Of a stretch of DNA of 64,000 nt, positions 9,187-18,739 are shown piece after piece. The DNA is taken from positions 62,001 to 126,000 of the forward strand of contig NZ_BCQF01000002.1 of NCBI RefSeq assembly GCF_001544295.1, written 5' to 3'. The translations under genes and the position numbers were made by a program. The notes under the pieces are model-generated. The model made no database searches. It saw only the letters and a list, made by a program, of their open reading frames with translations, and had not been told where the DNA came from. The DNA is from Enterococcus pseudoavium NBRC 100491. GTDB taxonomy: Bacteria > Bacillota > Bacilli > Lactobacillales > Enterococcaceae. How positions within the stretch are numbered: position 1 is the first letter of the stretch; the number at the start of each line of letters is the position of its first letter.

Positions 9187-10218
9187 ATGAAAGTATCAAT
9201 TATCGGAGTAACTGGTTATAGCGGGATTGAATTAGTCCGAATTTTATTGCAGCATCCTAATGTAGAAATAGTTTCAATCCATAGTCATTCTCAAAATGGC
9301 AAGGATATCAATGAGTATCTACCACATTTGAAGCAATTATTAGACTTGCCATTAGAGCCGATTGATTCAAAAAAAATAATGGCTCAAGCTGAACTGGTCT
9401 TTTTTGCCACTCCTTCCGGTATTTCAAAAGAAATCGCTACTACCTTTATTGCAGCCGAATTTCCGATTATTGATTTATCTGGTGATTTTCGTTTAAAGGC
9501 AGATGGTCAATATGAAAAATGGTATAAAAATTCAAGCGCTCCTACTGATTTTCTAAAAAGTGCTCATTATGGGTTAGCGGATTTCTATTCCCAGATTGAC
9601 GCAAAGTTAATAGCGAATCCAGGTTGTTACGCAACAGGAACATTGTTGTCCTTAGCCCCCTTAGTGGAACAAAAAATAATTGAGACTGATTCAATTATCG
9701 TAGATGCAAAATCTGGTTTGTCAGGAGCGGGTAAAAATCTGTCAGATGCTAGCCATTACGTGAATGCAAATGAAAATATGACGCTTTATAAAATGAATAG
9801 TCATCAACACATTCCAGAAATTATGCAGCAGTTGCAAAAGTGGGACCCTGCAATTCCCGCAATTCAATTTTCGACATCCTTAATTCCAGTAACTCGGGGA
9901 ATTTTTATTACCAGCTATGCTCGAAGTAAAGAAAAATTAAGTCAGCATCAGATTTGGGAATTGTATCACCACTTTTATCAAACAAAAGCTTTTATTCGCA
10001 TTCAAGAGCCTAATGTTTATCCTAATTTGCGACAAATTATCGGTTCGAATTTTTGTGATATCGGTGTTGCTTACAATGAAGTGACGAATATCATTACCGT
10101 AGTCACGGTTTTGGATAATTTAGTCAAAGGCGCTGCTGGTCAGGCAGTCCAAAATCTAAATCATTTAGCTGGCTGGCCGGAAAATACCGGTTTGAATCTA
10201 GTACCAATTTATCCTTAA
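9187..10218 (+). CDS. argC: N-acetyl-gamma-glutamyl-phosphate reductase
   Basis: 343 residues. It reduces N-acetylglutamyl phosphate to the semialdehyde with NADPH, third step of ornithine synthesis. Begins with the dinucleotide loop [14 protein letters not shown]; the catalytic cysteine is C147 in [15 protein letters not shown] is the conserved histidine region. ATG 9187 is chosen because AGAGGTGG lies about 6 nt before it; the GTG at 9169 has no such site. First gene of argCJBD under the promoter at 9044. Confidence 0.97.
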   Translation: MKVSIIGVTGYSGIELVRILLQHPNVEIVSIHSHSQNGKDINEYLPHLKQLLDLPLEPIDSKKIMAQAELVFFATPSGISKEIATTFIAAEFPIIDLSGDFRLKADGQYEKWYKNSSAPTDFLKSAHYGLADFYSQIDAKLIANPGCYATGTLLSLAPLVEQKIIETDSIIVDAKSGLSGAGKNLSDASHYVNANENMTLYKMNSHQHIPEIMQQLQKWDPAIPAIQFSTSLIPVTRGIFITSYARSKEKLSQHQIWELYHHFYQTKAFIRIQEPNVYPNLRQIIGSNFCDIGVAYNEVTNIITVVTVLDNLVKGAAGQAVQNLNHLAGWPENTGLNLVPIYP

Positions 10219-10237
10219 AAAGCGGAGTGTGAAGAAA

Positions 10238-11431
10238 ATGCAAATTATTGAAGGAACAATCGCTAGTCCAAAAGGTTTTTATGCGACCGGCTTACATGCA
10301 GGTTTGAAGAAAGCTAAGAAAGATTTGGGAGTTATTTATTCAGAAATTCCTGCTACTGCAGCAGCAGTTTATACGACCAATCAAGTCAAAGCAGCTCCGA
10401 TTTTTGTGACTAAAACAGCGATGGAGAACCAAAAAATCCAAGCAGTGATCGTGAACTCCGGTGTAGCTAATGCTTGCACTGGAACAATTGGTATGGAAAA
10501 TGCCAAGCACATGCAGATCCTAGCTGCTGAAAAATTAAAGATTGCTAGCGCTGATGTCGCGGTGGCATCGACCGGAGTAATCGGTAAGCAATTACCGATG
10601 GAACTGATTGCTACAGGAATTAATCAACTTGAACTAAAAAAGCAAAACCCTTATGCCTTTCATGAAGCGATTTTAACTACCGATACAAGTACGAAAGAAA
10701 TTGTTGTGACAGAAGAAATCAATGGTCAAGTCGTAACCATGGCAGGAGTGGCTAAGGGATCAGGCATGATTCACCCAAATATGGCTACGATGTTAGCTTT
10801 TATTACGACTGATGCGCAAATTGCTCCAGAACTTTTACAGGAAATTTTGGCTGATAAAACGGAAACCACTTTTAATCAAATCACCGTTGACGGGGATACG
10901 TCAACCAACGATATGGTTTTGGTTCTTGCTAATGGCTTGGCAGAAAATCCGATTATTGAAAAAAATACGCCTGCTTACGAAAAATTCGTTGGGATGTTCA
11001 ATTTGGTGAGTGAAACATTAGCAAAAATGATTGCCAAAGACGGAGAAGGGGCAACGAAATTAATTGAAGTTCAGGTCGTAGGAGCTCTGAATCAGACGGA
11101 TGCCCGTTTAGTTGCTAAAAAAGTTGTTGGTTCGAGTTTAGTCAAAACGGCCATGTTTGGTGAAGATCCCAATTGGGGACGAATCATTTGTGCGGTTGGT
11201 TACGCGGGTTCTGAAACTGATCCGGAACAAATCGATATGTGGATCGGTGATCAGCAATTATTGAAACACAGCCAACCACAAGCATTTGACGAAGCATCCA
11301 TGAAAACAATCTTGGAAAAGGAAAAAATCATTATTAAGGTGGATTTGAATATCGGGACACAAAGCGGAAAAGCTTGGGGTTGTGATCTAACTTATAAATA
11401 CGTAGAAGTGAATGCCTTGTACCATACATAA
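10238..11431 (+). CDS. argJ: Bifunctional glutamate N-acetyltransferase / amino-acid acetyltransferase
   Basis: 397 residues. ArgJ recycles the acetyl group from N-acetylornithine to glutamate and often also makes N-acetylglutamate from acetyl-CoA. The self-cleavage site is HPNMATML with nucleophile T184, splitting alpha and beta chains. KGSGMI before it and GEDPNWGRI (about 308-316) are family hallmarks. Start is ATG 10238, 8 nt after GGAGTG. No separate argA or argE is nearby, which fits the cyclic pathway. Whether it is mono- or bifunctional cannot be read from sequence. Confidence 0.95.
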   Translation: MQIIEGTIASPKGFYATGLHAGLKKAKKDLGVIYSEIPATAAAVYTTNQVKAAPIFVTKTAMENQKIQAVIVNSGVANACTGTIGMENAKHMQILAAEKLKIASADVAVASTGVIGKQLPMELIATGINQLELKKQNPYAFHEAILTTDTSTKEIVVTEEINGQVVTMAGVAKGSGMIHPNMATMLAFITTDAQIAPELLQEILADKTETTFNQITVDGDTSTNDMVLVLANGLAENPIIEKNTPAYEKFVGMFNLVSETLAKMIAKDGEGATKLIEVQVVGALNQTDARLVAKKVVGSSLVKTAMFGEDPNWGRIICAVGYAGSETDPEQIDMWIGDQQLLKHSQPQAFDEASMKTILEKEKIIIKVDLNIGTQSGKAWGCDLTYKYVEVNALYHT

Positions 11432-11452
11432 GGATTTGAGGAGCGAATAACT

Positions 11453-12202
11453 ATGAGTAAAATTGTCATAAAAATTGGCGGTGTTGCCAGTGATAATCTA
11501 ACACAAAAATTTTTTCAGCAAATCGAGAATTGGCAAGCAGCAGGTCATGAAATTATCGTTGTACATGGCGGCGGGTATTATATTACGGAAATGATGGAAC
11601 GCTTGAATATCCCAGTAACGATTAAAGATGGTTTGCGAGTAACGACGAAGCAAGCGTTAAAGGTGACCCAAATGGTTTTGATTGGACAAGTCCAACCAGC
11701 GATCACGACCCTTTTTCAGCAGCAAGGTTTTGCGACGATTGGTCTGAATGCATCTAGCGGCCAATTGATTCAAGGAAAATTAATTGATCAAGAAAAATTA
11801 GGCTATGTCGGCGAGATCACAGCTGTCAATCCTGCGTCAGTCGAAAGTGTACTTCATAAGAAGTATATTCCGATTATTGCTCCTTTGGGGATGACCTGTG
11901 ATGGTCAGTGGCTCAATGTCAATGCCGATGCAGCAGCTTGCAAAATTGCAGAAGCCATCGGGGCGGAAATGCTCTATTTATTGACCGATGTCCCTGGGGT
12001 CAAACAAAAGGGCGAATGGCTTGAAAAAATTACCATTTCCGAGGTAGAACAGCTAAAAGCTGAAAAAGTGATTACCGGTGGGATGCTCCCTAAGCTAGAT
12101 AGTGCTGTCGAGGCGTTAGCGAATGGTGTGGTAGAGGTTCATATTACAAATTGTATCGAAGAGGCAGGAACGACCATTGTAAAGGAGGAGGTGTTTGTAT
12201 GA
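11453..12202 (+). CDS. argB: Acetylglutamate kinase
   Basis: 249 residues of the amino-acid kinase family: KIGGVASDN at the N-terminus, VHGGGYYITEMMERL (substrate glycines), LNVNADAAACKIAEA, and LLTDVPGVK. It phosphorylates N-acetylglutamate. The N-terminal extension typical of arginine-sensitive hexameric enzymes is absent, so it is probably the arginine-insensitive dimeric type (inference). GAGGAG lies upstream. Its stop overlaps the argD start by 4 bp (ATGA), indicating translational coupling. Confidence 0.96.
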   Translation: MSKIVIKIGGVASDNLTQKFFQQIENWQAAGHEIIVVHGGGYYITEMMERLNIPVTIKDGLRVTTKQALKVTQMVLIGQVQPAITTLFQQQGFATIGLNASSGQLIQGKLIDQEKLGYVGEITAVNPASVESVLHKKYIPIIAPLGMTCDGQWLNVNADAAACKIAEAIGAEMLYLLTDVPGVKQKGEWLEKITISEVEQLKAEKVITGGMLPKLDSAVEALANGVVEVHITNCIEEAGTTIVKEEVFV

Positions 12203-13347
12203 GTCAGCTGTTTCCCAATTATTTGCGGGATGAGATTGATTTGGTCGATGGTCTAGGTAGTTATGTTTATGATCAAAACGGACAAAGTTACTTAGATTTC
12301 ATGAGTGGTATCGCCGTCAGTAATCTCGGCCATAATCATCCCAAGGTCATACAAGCATTAAGCGAACAGGCTGAAAAAATTTGGCATAGTTCAAATTTAT
12401 ATTCCAACAGTCTGCAAGAAAAAGTCGCTCAAAAATTAACCATGGGAAAAGATTATTTGGCGTTCTTTTGCAATAGTGGGACGGAGGCCAACGAAGCAGC
12501 AATTAAATTAGCCAGAAAAGCAACGGGACGTAAGAAAATTCTCAGTTTTAAACAATCCTTTCACGGTCGGACTTACGGCGCTTTGAGCGCGACCGGACAA
12601 CCGGAATTACAAGCTGGTTTTTTCCCCATCGTTGAAGGTTTTGAATATCTTCCGTATAATCAGTTATCTCCTTTGCAACAACAATTAGACGAAACAGTGG
12701 CAGCTGTCATGTTGGAAGTGATCCAAGGGGAAGGTGGAATCATCCCAGCCGAAAAAGAATGGCTGCAGGCGGTGGCTAAATTATGTAAAGCCAACAACAC
12801 TTTATTGATTGTCGATGAGATTCAAACCGGAATGGGAAGAACAGGAACCTTTTTTGCGTTTGAAGCTTATCAAATCGAGCCCGACATCATCACTTTAGCC
12901 AAAGCCTTAGCAAACGGGATTCCTGTCGGTGCGATGTTAGGAAAAAGCGAATTGGCTGAAGCTTTCGGCCCCGGTTCTCACGGGACAACCTTTGGTGGGA
13001 ATAATTTGGCAATGAATGTAGCTAATACAGTCGTAACAGAAATTAATCAACCAGCCTTTCTAGCAAAAGTCGCAGACAAAGGCAACTATTTACTGAATGA
13101 ATTGACGAAATTAACAACAGAATCAGTTAAAGTCAAAGCTGTGCGAGGAAAGGGTTTGATGATTGGAATTGAATTAGACTCACCGGAAACACTCCAGCAA
13201 GTGATCCAAGGACTGAAGGAAGAACAGTTGCTGGCGATTAAAGCCGGGAAAAATGTTCTTAGATTGCTGCCTCCTTTGACGATTAGTCAAGAGGAGTTAG
13301 CTAAAGGTGTGAATATTATCAAAAAGGTCATTATGGAAACCAATTAA
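12199..13347 (+). CDS. argD: Acetylornithine aminotransferase
   Basis: 382-residue class III PLP aminotransferase converting N-acetylglutamate semialdehyde to N-acetylornithine. Motifs: NSGTEANEAAIKLARK, SFHGRTYGAL, VDEIQTGMGRTG, and the PLP lysine in LAKALANGIPVGA. Start ATG 12199 follows AAGGAGGAGG; upstream in-frame codons lie inside argB. It completes a four-gene module from glutamate to ornithine with argJ. Genes for ornithine to arginine (argF, argG, argH) are not in this window. Confidence 0.96.
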   Translation: MSQLFPNYLRDEIDLVDGLGSYVYDQNGQSYLDFMSGIAVSNLGHNHPKVIQALSEQAEKIWHSSNLYSNSLQEKVAQKLTMGKDYLAFFCNSGTEANEAAIKLARKATGRKKILSFKQSFHGRTYGALSATGQPELQAGFFPIVEGFEYLPYNQLSPLQQQLDETVAAVMLEVIQGEGGIIPAEKEWLQAVAKLCKANNTLLIVDEIQTGMGRTGTFFAFEAYQIEPDIITLAKALANGIPVGAMLGKSELAEAFGPGSHGTTFGGNNLAMNVANTVVTEINQPAFLAKVADKGNYLLNELTKLTTESVKVKAVRGKGLMIGIELDSPETLQQVIQGLKEEQLLAIKAGKNVLRLLPPLTISQEELAKGVNIIKKVIMETN

Positions 13348-13353
13348 TTAATG

Positions 13354-13382
13354 AACGATGATTTTTTATCATCGTTTTTTTG
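13354..13382 (+). terminator. Intrinsic terminator of argCJBD
   Basis: AACGATGAT / ATCATCGTT around a TTTTT loop, followed by a T-run. Confidence 0.88.
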
Positions 13383-13623
13383 TTGTAAAATATTTTCTGT
13401 AACAAGACTAGCAACTGAAAGCTTCTTTTATTGTCTCGTTTACTCGGATAACAGTAGTAACCGGTTACAGCACGAAAAACAAAAGAGTTTCTAACGTCTC
13501 GGACTTTCCTTAGGTCTTTTTTTCGCTTATACTGAAGCTATCGGATTTTGCAAATGCGGGTCCTAGACAGTCAATCTACTTTTTAAACTGGAGCGGACTA
13601 TTAGTTTGGGAGGGAGCAACTCA
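13383..13623 (+). other. Intergenic leader before the HEPN-like/CBS gene
   Basis: About 240 bp without a gene. A TATACT at 13528-13533 is the best -10 candidate, with a poor -35 (TTTCCT, 13505-13510). A short inverted segment TAACCGGTTA occurs near 13471-13480. GGGAGGG at 13608-13614 is the ribosome site of the next gene. Nothing else is recognisable. Confidence 0.4.
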
Positions 13624-14325
13624 ATGGGAGAACGAGCGGATATTTTTTTGAGTACTTTTAATCGAATTGAAAAAGAAATGAAGCGACAATTAGGCAATCC
13701 AGTAAACATGAGCTTCAGTGAAGCTGTCCGCCGGTTATCCAAAAGGCAAGATAACTTAATTGGCGGCAATGAAAATGATTTGTTACAATTAGCACAATTG
13801 CGAAATGCGATCGTTCATGATCAAATCTCCGATGATTTTGTGATCGCTGAACCGAATGAATGGGCGGTTGAACGAATTCATACAATCGAAGAAAATCTGT
13901 TGCGTCCGGAAAAAGTGCTACCGCGGTTCGGCAAAAAAGTTACTGGTTTTGAGCGGGATCTACCATTAGTTGAGCTCATGCAGATCATTACTGAAAAACG
14001 TTTTTCACAATTTCCGGTCTATGATACGGGGAAATTTATAGGATTAATTACATTACGGACGATTGGCTTTTTCTTTGCGCAGGCTAGTATAAATGGCTCA
14101 GTTAGCTTGAAGGGCTTAGTTGCAGAGGATTTGCTGATTGCTAATGGAAAACGCACCAATTTTGAATTTGTTTCGGCAGACACAAAGGTTTCGGAAGTAG
14201 AAAAGATGTTTCAAATAGAAGGGACCCTAGAAGCAATTTTGATTACTAAAGCGGGCAATTCCGATGGGAACTTATTAGGAATTATTCGTCCGCGTGATAT
14301 TTATGTCCAAGAAGGGAAGCAATAA
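13624..14325 (+). CDS. HEPN-like domain fused to a pair of CBS domains
   Basis: 233 residues. The N-terminal helical part (residues 1-85) ends in LAQLRNAIVHD, an R60-x4-H65 motif as in HEPN-type helical domains. Residues about 105-230 form two CBS repeats (FERDLPLVELMQIITEKRFSQFPVYDTGKFIGLITLRTIG, then TKVSEVEKMFQIEGTLEAILIT...GIIRPRDIYV) that normally bind adenine nucleotides. No membrane segment. ATG 13624 follows GGGAGGG by 9 nt. The gene is 2 bp from lspA. The HEPN assignment is pattern-based; whether it is an active RNase is unknown. Confidence 0.7.
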   Translation: MGERADIFLSTFNRIEKEMKRQLGNPVNMSFSEAVRRLSKRQDNLIGGNENDLLQLAQLRNAIVHDQISDDFVIAEPNEWAVERIHTIEENLLRPEKVLPRFGKKVTGFERDLPLVELMQIITEKRFSQFPVYDTGKFIGLITLRTIGFFFAQASINGSVSLKGLVAEDLLIANGKRTNFEFVSADTKVSEVEKMFQIEGTLEAILITKAGNSDGNLLGIIRPRDIYVQEGKQ

Positions 14326-14327
14326 AT

Positions 14328-14789
14328 TTGTTAGTTGTTTACTTAGTATTAAGTGGTGCAATCATTGGGTTAGATCAATGGTTCAAATGGTGGATCGTTA
14401 ATCAATACAATTTTGGCGAAAGCCAGACGATTATTCCTAATGTGCTATCATTGACTCATATTCGTAATACCGGCGGCGCCTTCAGTTTATTTGAAGGACA
14501 ACAGCTTTTTTTTCTCATAACCACAATCGTTACAGTTGTCGCGGTGATTTATTATTTAGTGAAGCATTTACAGGAAAGTAAATGGCTAACGATTGGTTTG
14601 AGTCTATTTTTAGCAGGGGCCATCGGCAATTTCATCGACCGTCTCCGTTTAGGGTATGTCGTCGATATGTTTCGCTTGGATTTTATCAACTTCCCGATTT
14701 TTAATATTGCAGATATGGCATTAGTAGTTGGGGTAGTGATGATTTTTATTTATATTTTATTAGATGAGAGAGATAAGAAAAATGGATAA
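14328..14789 (+). CDS. lspA: Lipoprotein signal peptidase (signal peptidase II)
   Basis: 153-residue four-helix membrane aspartyl protease that removes prolipoprotein signal peptides. Catalytic aspartates are D113 (GNFIDRLRLGYVVDMF) and D129 (FNIADMALVVG); RNTGGAFS is the conserved first-loop segment. Start is TTG 14328, about 10 nt after GAAGGGAAG. It is nearly contiguous with the gene before it and overlaps rluD by 8 bp, so the three are probably cotranscribed. Confidence 0.97.
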   Translation: MLVVYLVLSGAIIGLDQWFKWWIVNQYNFGESQTIIPNVLSLTHIRNTGGAFSLFEGQQLFFLITTIVTVVAVIYYLVKHLQESKWLTIGLSLFLAGAIGNFIDRLRLGYVVDMFRLDFINFPIFNIADMALVVGVVMIFIYILLDERDKKNG

Positions 14790-15690
14790 TCAAATAGAAG
14801 TAATTGTAAAAGAGGAAAAAGGCCGCATCGATAAAGTGCTAAACGAGCGGTTAGCTGACTATTCTCGTTCTCAGATTCAACAATGGATCAAGGAGCAGCA
14901 TGTTTCAATCGACGGCAAAGTCATTAAAGCAAACTATAAAGTCAGTGCTGGTGATAAAGTATTGATTGAGATCCCTGAACCAGAAGAGTTGGATCTTGTA
15001 CCGGAAAATCTAGATTTGAATATTGTTTATGAAGATGATGATGTGGTCGTTGTCAATAAGCCGCAAGGAATGGTCGTTCATCCATCAGCGGGTCATCCGA
15101 AAGGAACATTAGTGAACGGCCTATTGTACCAAATCAAAAATCTTTCTACTATTAATGATGTCGTTCGGCCGGGGATTGTTCATCGGATCGATAAAGATAC
15201 ATCAGGGTTATTAATGGTGGCTAAAAATGATCGGGCTCATGAAGCTCTGGCGAAACAATTAAAGGATAAAACCTCGTTGCGCAAATATGTAGCCTTAGTT
15301 CATGGTGAAATCCCGCATGAAAAGGGCCGTATCGAAGCACCGATTGGTCGTTCAAAAGTCAATCGCAAAATGCAGGCGGTCATTGAAGATGGCAAGCCAG
15401 CCGTGACGCATTTTGAAGTCTTACAGCGCTTTGAAGGCTACACGTTGATTGAACTACAATTAGAAACCGGTCGGACTCATCAAATCAGAGTCCACATGCA
15501 ATACATCGGTTATCCGGTGGCTGGTGATCCTTTGTATGGACCAAAGAAAACGTTGAAAGGCCATGGACAGTTTTTACATGCCAAATTATTAGGATTTGAA
15601 CATCCGACATCAGGTGAAATGATGGTCTTTGAAGCACCGCTACCAGAAATTTTCAAAAAAACTTTGCAACAGTTAAAAGAAAAAGATTGA
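14782..15690 (+). CDS. rluD: 23S rRNA pseudouridine synthase, RluD type
   Basis: 302 residues. An N-terminal S4 RNA-binding domain (RIDKVLNERLADYSRSQIQQWI) precedes the pseudouridine synthase domain with catalytic aspartate in HRIDKDTSGLLMVAKND, plus ETGRTHQIRVHMQYIGYPVAGDPLYG. It isomerises uridines in 23S rRNA. ATG 14782 fits the family N-terminus; the in-frame ATG at 14764 is possible but adds residues absent from relatives. The pyr promoter begins over its stop codon. Confidence 0.94.
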   Translation: MDNQIEVIVKEEKGRIDKVLNERLADYSRSQIQQWIKEQHVSIDGKVIKANYKVSAGDKVLIEIPEPEELDLVPENLDLNIVYEDDDVVVVNKPQGMVVHPSAGHPKGTLVNGLLYQIKNLSTINDVVRPGIVHRIDKDTSGLLMVAKNDRAHEALAKQLKDKTSLRKYVALVHGEIPHEKGRIEAPIGRSKVNRKMQAVIEDGKPAVTHFEVLQRFEGYTLIELQLETGRTHQIRVHMQYIGYPVAGDPLYGPKKTLKGHGQFLHAKLLGFEHPTSGEMMVFEAPLPEIFKKTLQQLKEKD

Positions 15691-15715
15691 TTTCTTAAAT
15701 AAGGAATAGTATAGT
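15687..15715 (+). promoter_or_regulatory. Promoter of the pyr operon
   Basis: TTGATT (15687-15692), 17-bp spacer, TATAGT (15710-15715), overlapping the rluD stop codon. Transcription should begin near 15722, directly before the PyrR-binding leader. Confidence 0.8.
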
Positions 15716-15721
15716 GTCTTT

Positions 15722-15877
15722 AGTAAGAAATAACTATATAGAGATCCTTTAAGAGTAGTCCCGTGAGGCTAAGAAGGAAGTCGATAGAAGTGTAAACTAG
15801 GTGCGCCTAGGTAAGCTCTATCATTTTGATGAAGTCGATATCATTCCTCCTACCTAACTACGGGTAGGAGTTTTTTT
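15722..15877 (+). promoter_or_regulatory. PyrR-responsive transcription attenuator
   Basis: The PyrR-binding loop is present as AGTCCCGTGAGGCT (15757-15770) flanked by pairing arms CCTT/AAGG. This matches the conserved AGTCCAGAGAGGCT-type anti-antiterminator of Bacillus and Enterococcus pyr leaders. The terminator is CTCCTACC/GGTAGGAG (15847-15870) plus seven T. UMP-bound PyrR would favour termination. No second copy occurs in the pyrR-pyrP or pyrP-pyrB gaps. Confidence 0.92.
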
Positions 15878-15890
15878 ATTGTAAAAATAA

Positions 15891-16439
<549 letters not shown>

Positions 16440-16471
16440 AAAATATTTAGACACTAGAAAGAGGAAGTTTC

Positions 16472-17743
16472 ATGGCAGATTTTCACAATGATGACGTTGT
16501 TTTAGATATTCACGATCGCCCTAGCGCTGGTCACTGGATTGGCTTAAGCATTCAGCATTTGTTCACAATGTTCGGCGCGACCGTTTTAGTACCGATCTTA
16601 GTTGGGATTAACCCGAGTATCGCGTTAGTTAGTTCAGGATTAGGGACGTTGGTTTACCTGACCGTAACAAAAGGTAAAATTCCCGCTTACTTAGGCAGCA
16701 GCTTTGCTTTTATTGCGGCGATGAAGTTATTAATGAAGAGCGACGGTTATCCAGCGATTGCCCAAGGGGCGTTGACTTGTGGCTTGGTTTACTTGATTGT
16801 TTCAGTTATTATTCGCAAAATTGGCTCGGCTTGGTTAGATAAAATTCTACCACCAATCGTCGTTGGACCGGTAGTAATGGTTATCGGCTTAGGCTTAGCC
16901 AGCAACGCGGCGCAAAACGCGATGTATAACAATGGTGTATACAGTTTCAAATATGTCTTGGTGGCATTGATCACTTTAGGCTTGACGATTTTCTTCAACA
17001 TGTTCTTCACTGGCTTTTTAGGATTGATTCCAATCTTGTTGGGAATTATCGGCGGCTATGTGACCGCAATGATTTTCGGTATCATCGATTATCAACCGAT
17101 CATTGATGCAAAATGGCTGGCCTTGCCTGCTTTCAATGTACCATTTGTCAGCTACCAGCCAAAACTTTACATCAGTGCGATTACCACAATGGCGCCAATC
17201 GCTTTTGTCACGATGACCGAACACATTGGACACTTGATGGTTTTAAACAAACTGACAAAACGAAATTTCTTCGAGGATCCTGGCTTAGATCGTACCTTGA
17301 TGGGGGACGGCTTAGCTCAGATCGTGGCAGGATTAGTAGGTGGTCCACCAGTCACAAGTTATGGTGAAAATATCGGCGTACTAGCCATTACACGAGTACA
17401 CAGCGTCTTTGTTATCGGCGGCGCAGCAATCTTCGCAGTTTTATTGGGATTTGTAGGTAAACTTAGCGCCTTGATCTTAAGTATCCCTGGACCAGTCATT
17501 TCAGGGATCAGCTTCATCCTGTTTGGTGTAATTGCAGCCAGTGGCTTGAAGATCTTGATCGAAAACAAAATCGATTTCGATCGTAAAAAGAATTTGCTGA
17601 TTGCTTCAACGATCCTAGTAATCGGCATCGGCGGCTTAGTTTTTGAAGCAGGAACCTTTACTTTATCCGCGATGGCGTTAGCAACTGTCTTAGGAATTAT
17701 TTTGAACTTGATTCTGCCTGAACAAGCCCGCAGCGAAAAATAA
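16472..17743 (+). CDS. pyrP: Uracil permease
   Basis: 423-residue NCS2 nucleobase/cation symporter with about 12-14 hydrophobic segments. Family signatures: IGLSIQHLFTMFGATVLVP at the N-terminus, TEHIGHLMVLNKLTKRNFFEDPGLDRTL with the conserved Glu-His, and GGPPVTSYGENIGVLAITRVHS. It lies 32 bp after pyrR within the pyr operon, so uracil uptake is controlled together with synthesis. Confidence 0.96.
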   Translation: MADFHNDDVVLDIHDRPSAGHWIGLSIQHLFTMFGATVLVPILVGINPSIALVSSGLGTLVYLTVTKGKIPAYLGSSFAFIAAMKLLMKSDGYPAIAQGALTCGLVYLIVSVIIRKIGSAWLDKILPPIVVGPVVMVIGLGLASNAAQNAMYNNGVYSFKYVLVALITLGLTIFFNMFFTGFLGLIPILLGIIGGYVTAMIFGIIDYQPIIDAKWLALPAFNVPFVSYQPKLYISAITTMAPIAFVTMTEHIGHLMVLNKLTKRNFFEDPGLDRTLMGDGLAQIVAGLVGGPPVTSYGENIGVLAITRVHSVFVIGGAAIFAVLLGFVGKLSALILSIPGPVISGISFILFGVIAASGLKILIENKIDFDRKKNLLIASTILVIGIGGLVFEAGTFTLSAMALATVLGIILNLILPEQARSEK

Positions 17744-17799
17744 AGTTTATACAGGCGATCAATACTAAATGAGCATTACTTAATTGAGGAGGAAATTTC

Positions 17800-18726
17800 A
17801 TGATCATCCAGTCTGAAGAAATCAGTCTCAAACATTTATTGACGGTGGAAGCCTTGACCGATCAAGAGGTAATGGGGCTGATTCATCGAGCGCAACAATT
17901 CAAACAGGGTGCCCGGTGGACGCCACAAAAAAATCAATATTTTGTCTCTAACCTTTTTTTTGAAAATAGTACGCGAACCCATAAAAGTTTTGAAGTTGCA
18001 GAGAAGAAACTTGGATTAGATGTGATTGACTTTGACGCCAAAACAAGCTCAGTCCAAAAGGGCGAGACTTTATATGATACCGTCCTAACGATGTCGGCTT
18101 TAGGTGTAGATGTTGCGGTCATTCGCCACGGAGATGAAAATTATTATGACGAATTAATCCAAAGCAAAACGATTCAATGTTCGATCATTAACGGGGGCGA
18201 CGGAAGCGGTCAACACCCTACTCAATGCTTATTGGATTTAATGACGATCTATGAAGAGTTCGGTCAATTCCGCCACTTGAAAGTAGCGATTGTCGGGGAT
18301 ATTACCCACTCACGAGTCGCAAAATCCAATATGCAAATGTTGAAACGCTTAGGAGCAGAGGTTTATTTTTCAGGCCCAGCGGAATGGTATGATGAGAGCT
18401 TTGACGTGTATGGGAGCTATCGTCCGCTAGACGAACTGGTCTCTGAAGTGGATGTGATGATGCTCTTACGGGTTCAGCATGAGCGCCATGATGGACAGGA
18501 AAGTTTTTCGAAGGAAGAATACCATCAAAAATATGGCTTGACGATTGAGCGAGGCAAACAATTAAAAGAAAAAGCCATCATCATGCACCCAGCACCCGTT
18601 AATCGGGATGTCGAAATTGCAGATAGTATGGTAGAAAATATGAAATCACGGATCGTTGCGCAAATGACGAACGGAGTCTTTATTCGCATGGCAATCTTGG
18701 AAGCAGTATTGAATGGAAAATCGTAA
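17800..18726 (+). CDS. pyrB: Aspartate carbamoyltransferase catalytic subunit
   Basis: 308 residues. It joins carbamoyl phosphate and aspartate to carbamoyl-aspartate. Carbamoyl-phosphate-binding motif [12 protein letters not shown] (about 53-64), [14 protein letters not shown], and [16 protein letters not shown] near the C-terminus. No regulatory pyrI gene follows, as is usual in Firmicutes. TTGAGGAGGAAA precedes ATG 17800. Confidence 0.98.
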   Translation: MIIQSEEISLKHLLTVEALTDQEVMGLIHRAQQFKQGARWTPQKNQYFVSNLFFENSTRTHKSFEVAEKKLGLDVIDFDAKTSSVQKGETLYDTVLTMSALGVDVAVIRHGDENYYDELIQSKTIQCSIINGGDGSGQHPTQCLLDLMTIYEEFGQFRHLKVAIVGDITHSRVAKSNMQMLKRLGAEVYFSGPAEWYDESFDVYGSYRPLDELVSEVDVMMLLRVQHERHDGQESFSKEEYHQKYGLTIERGKQLKEKAIIMHPAPVNRDVEIADSMVENMKSRIVAQMTNGVFIRMAILEAVLNGKS

Positions 18727-18739
18727 AGGGGCAGATAAA

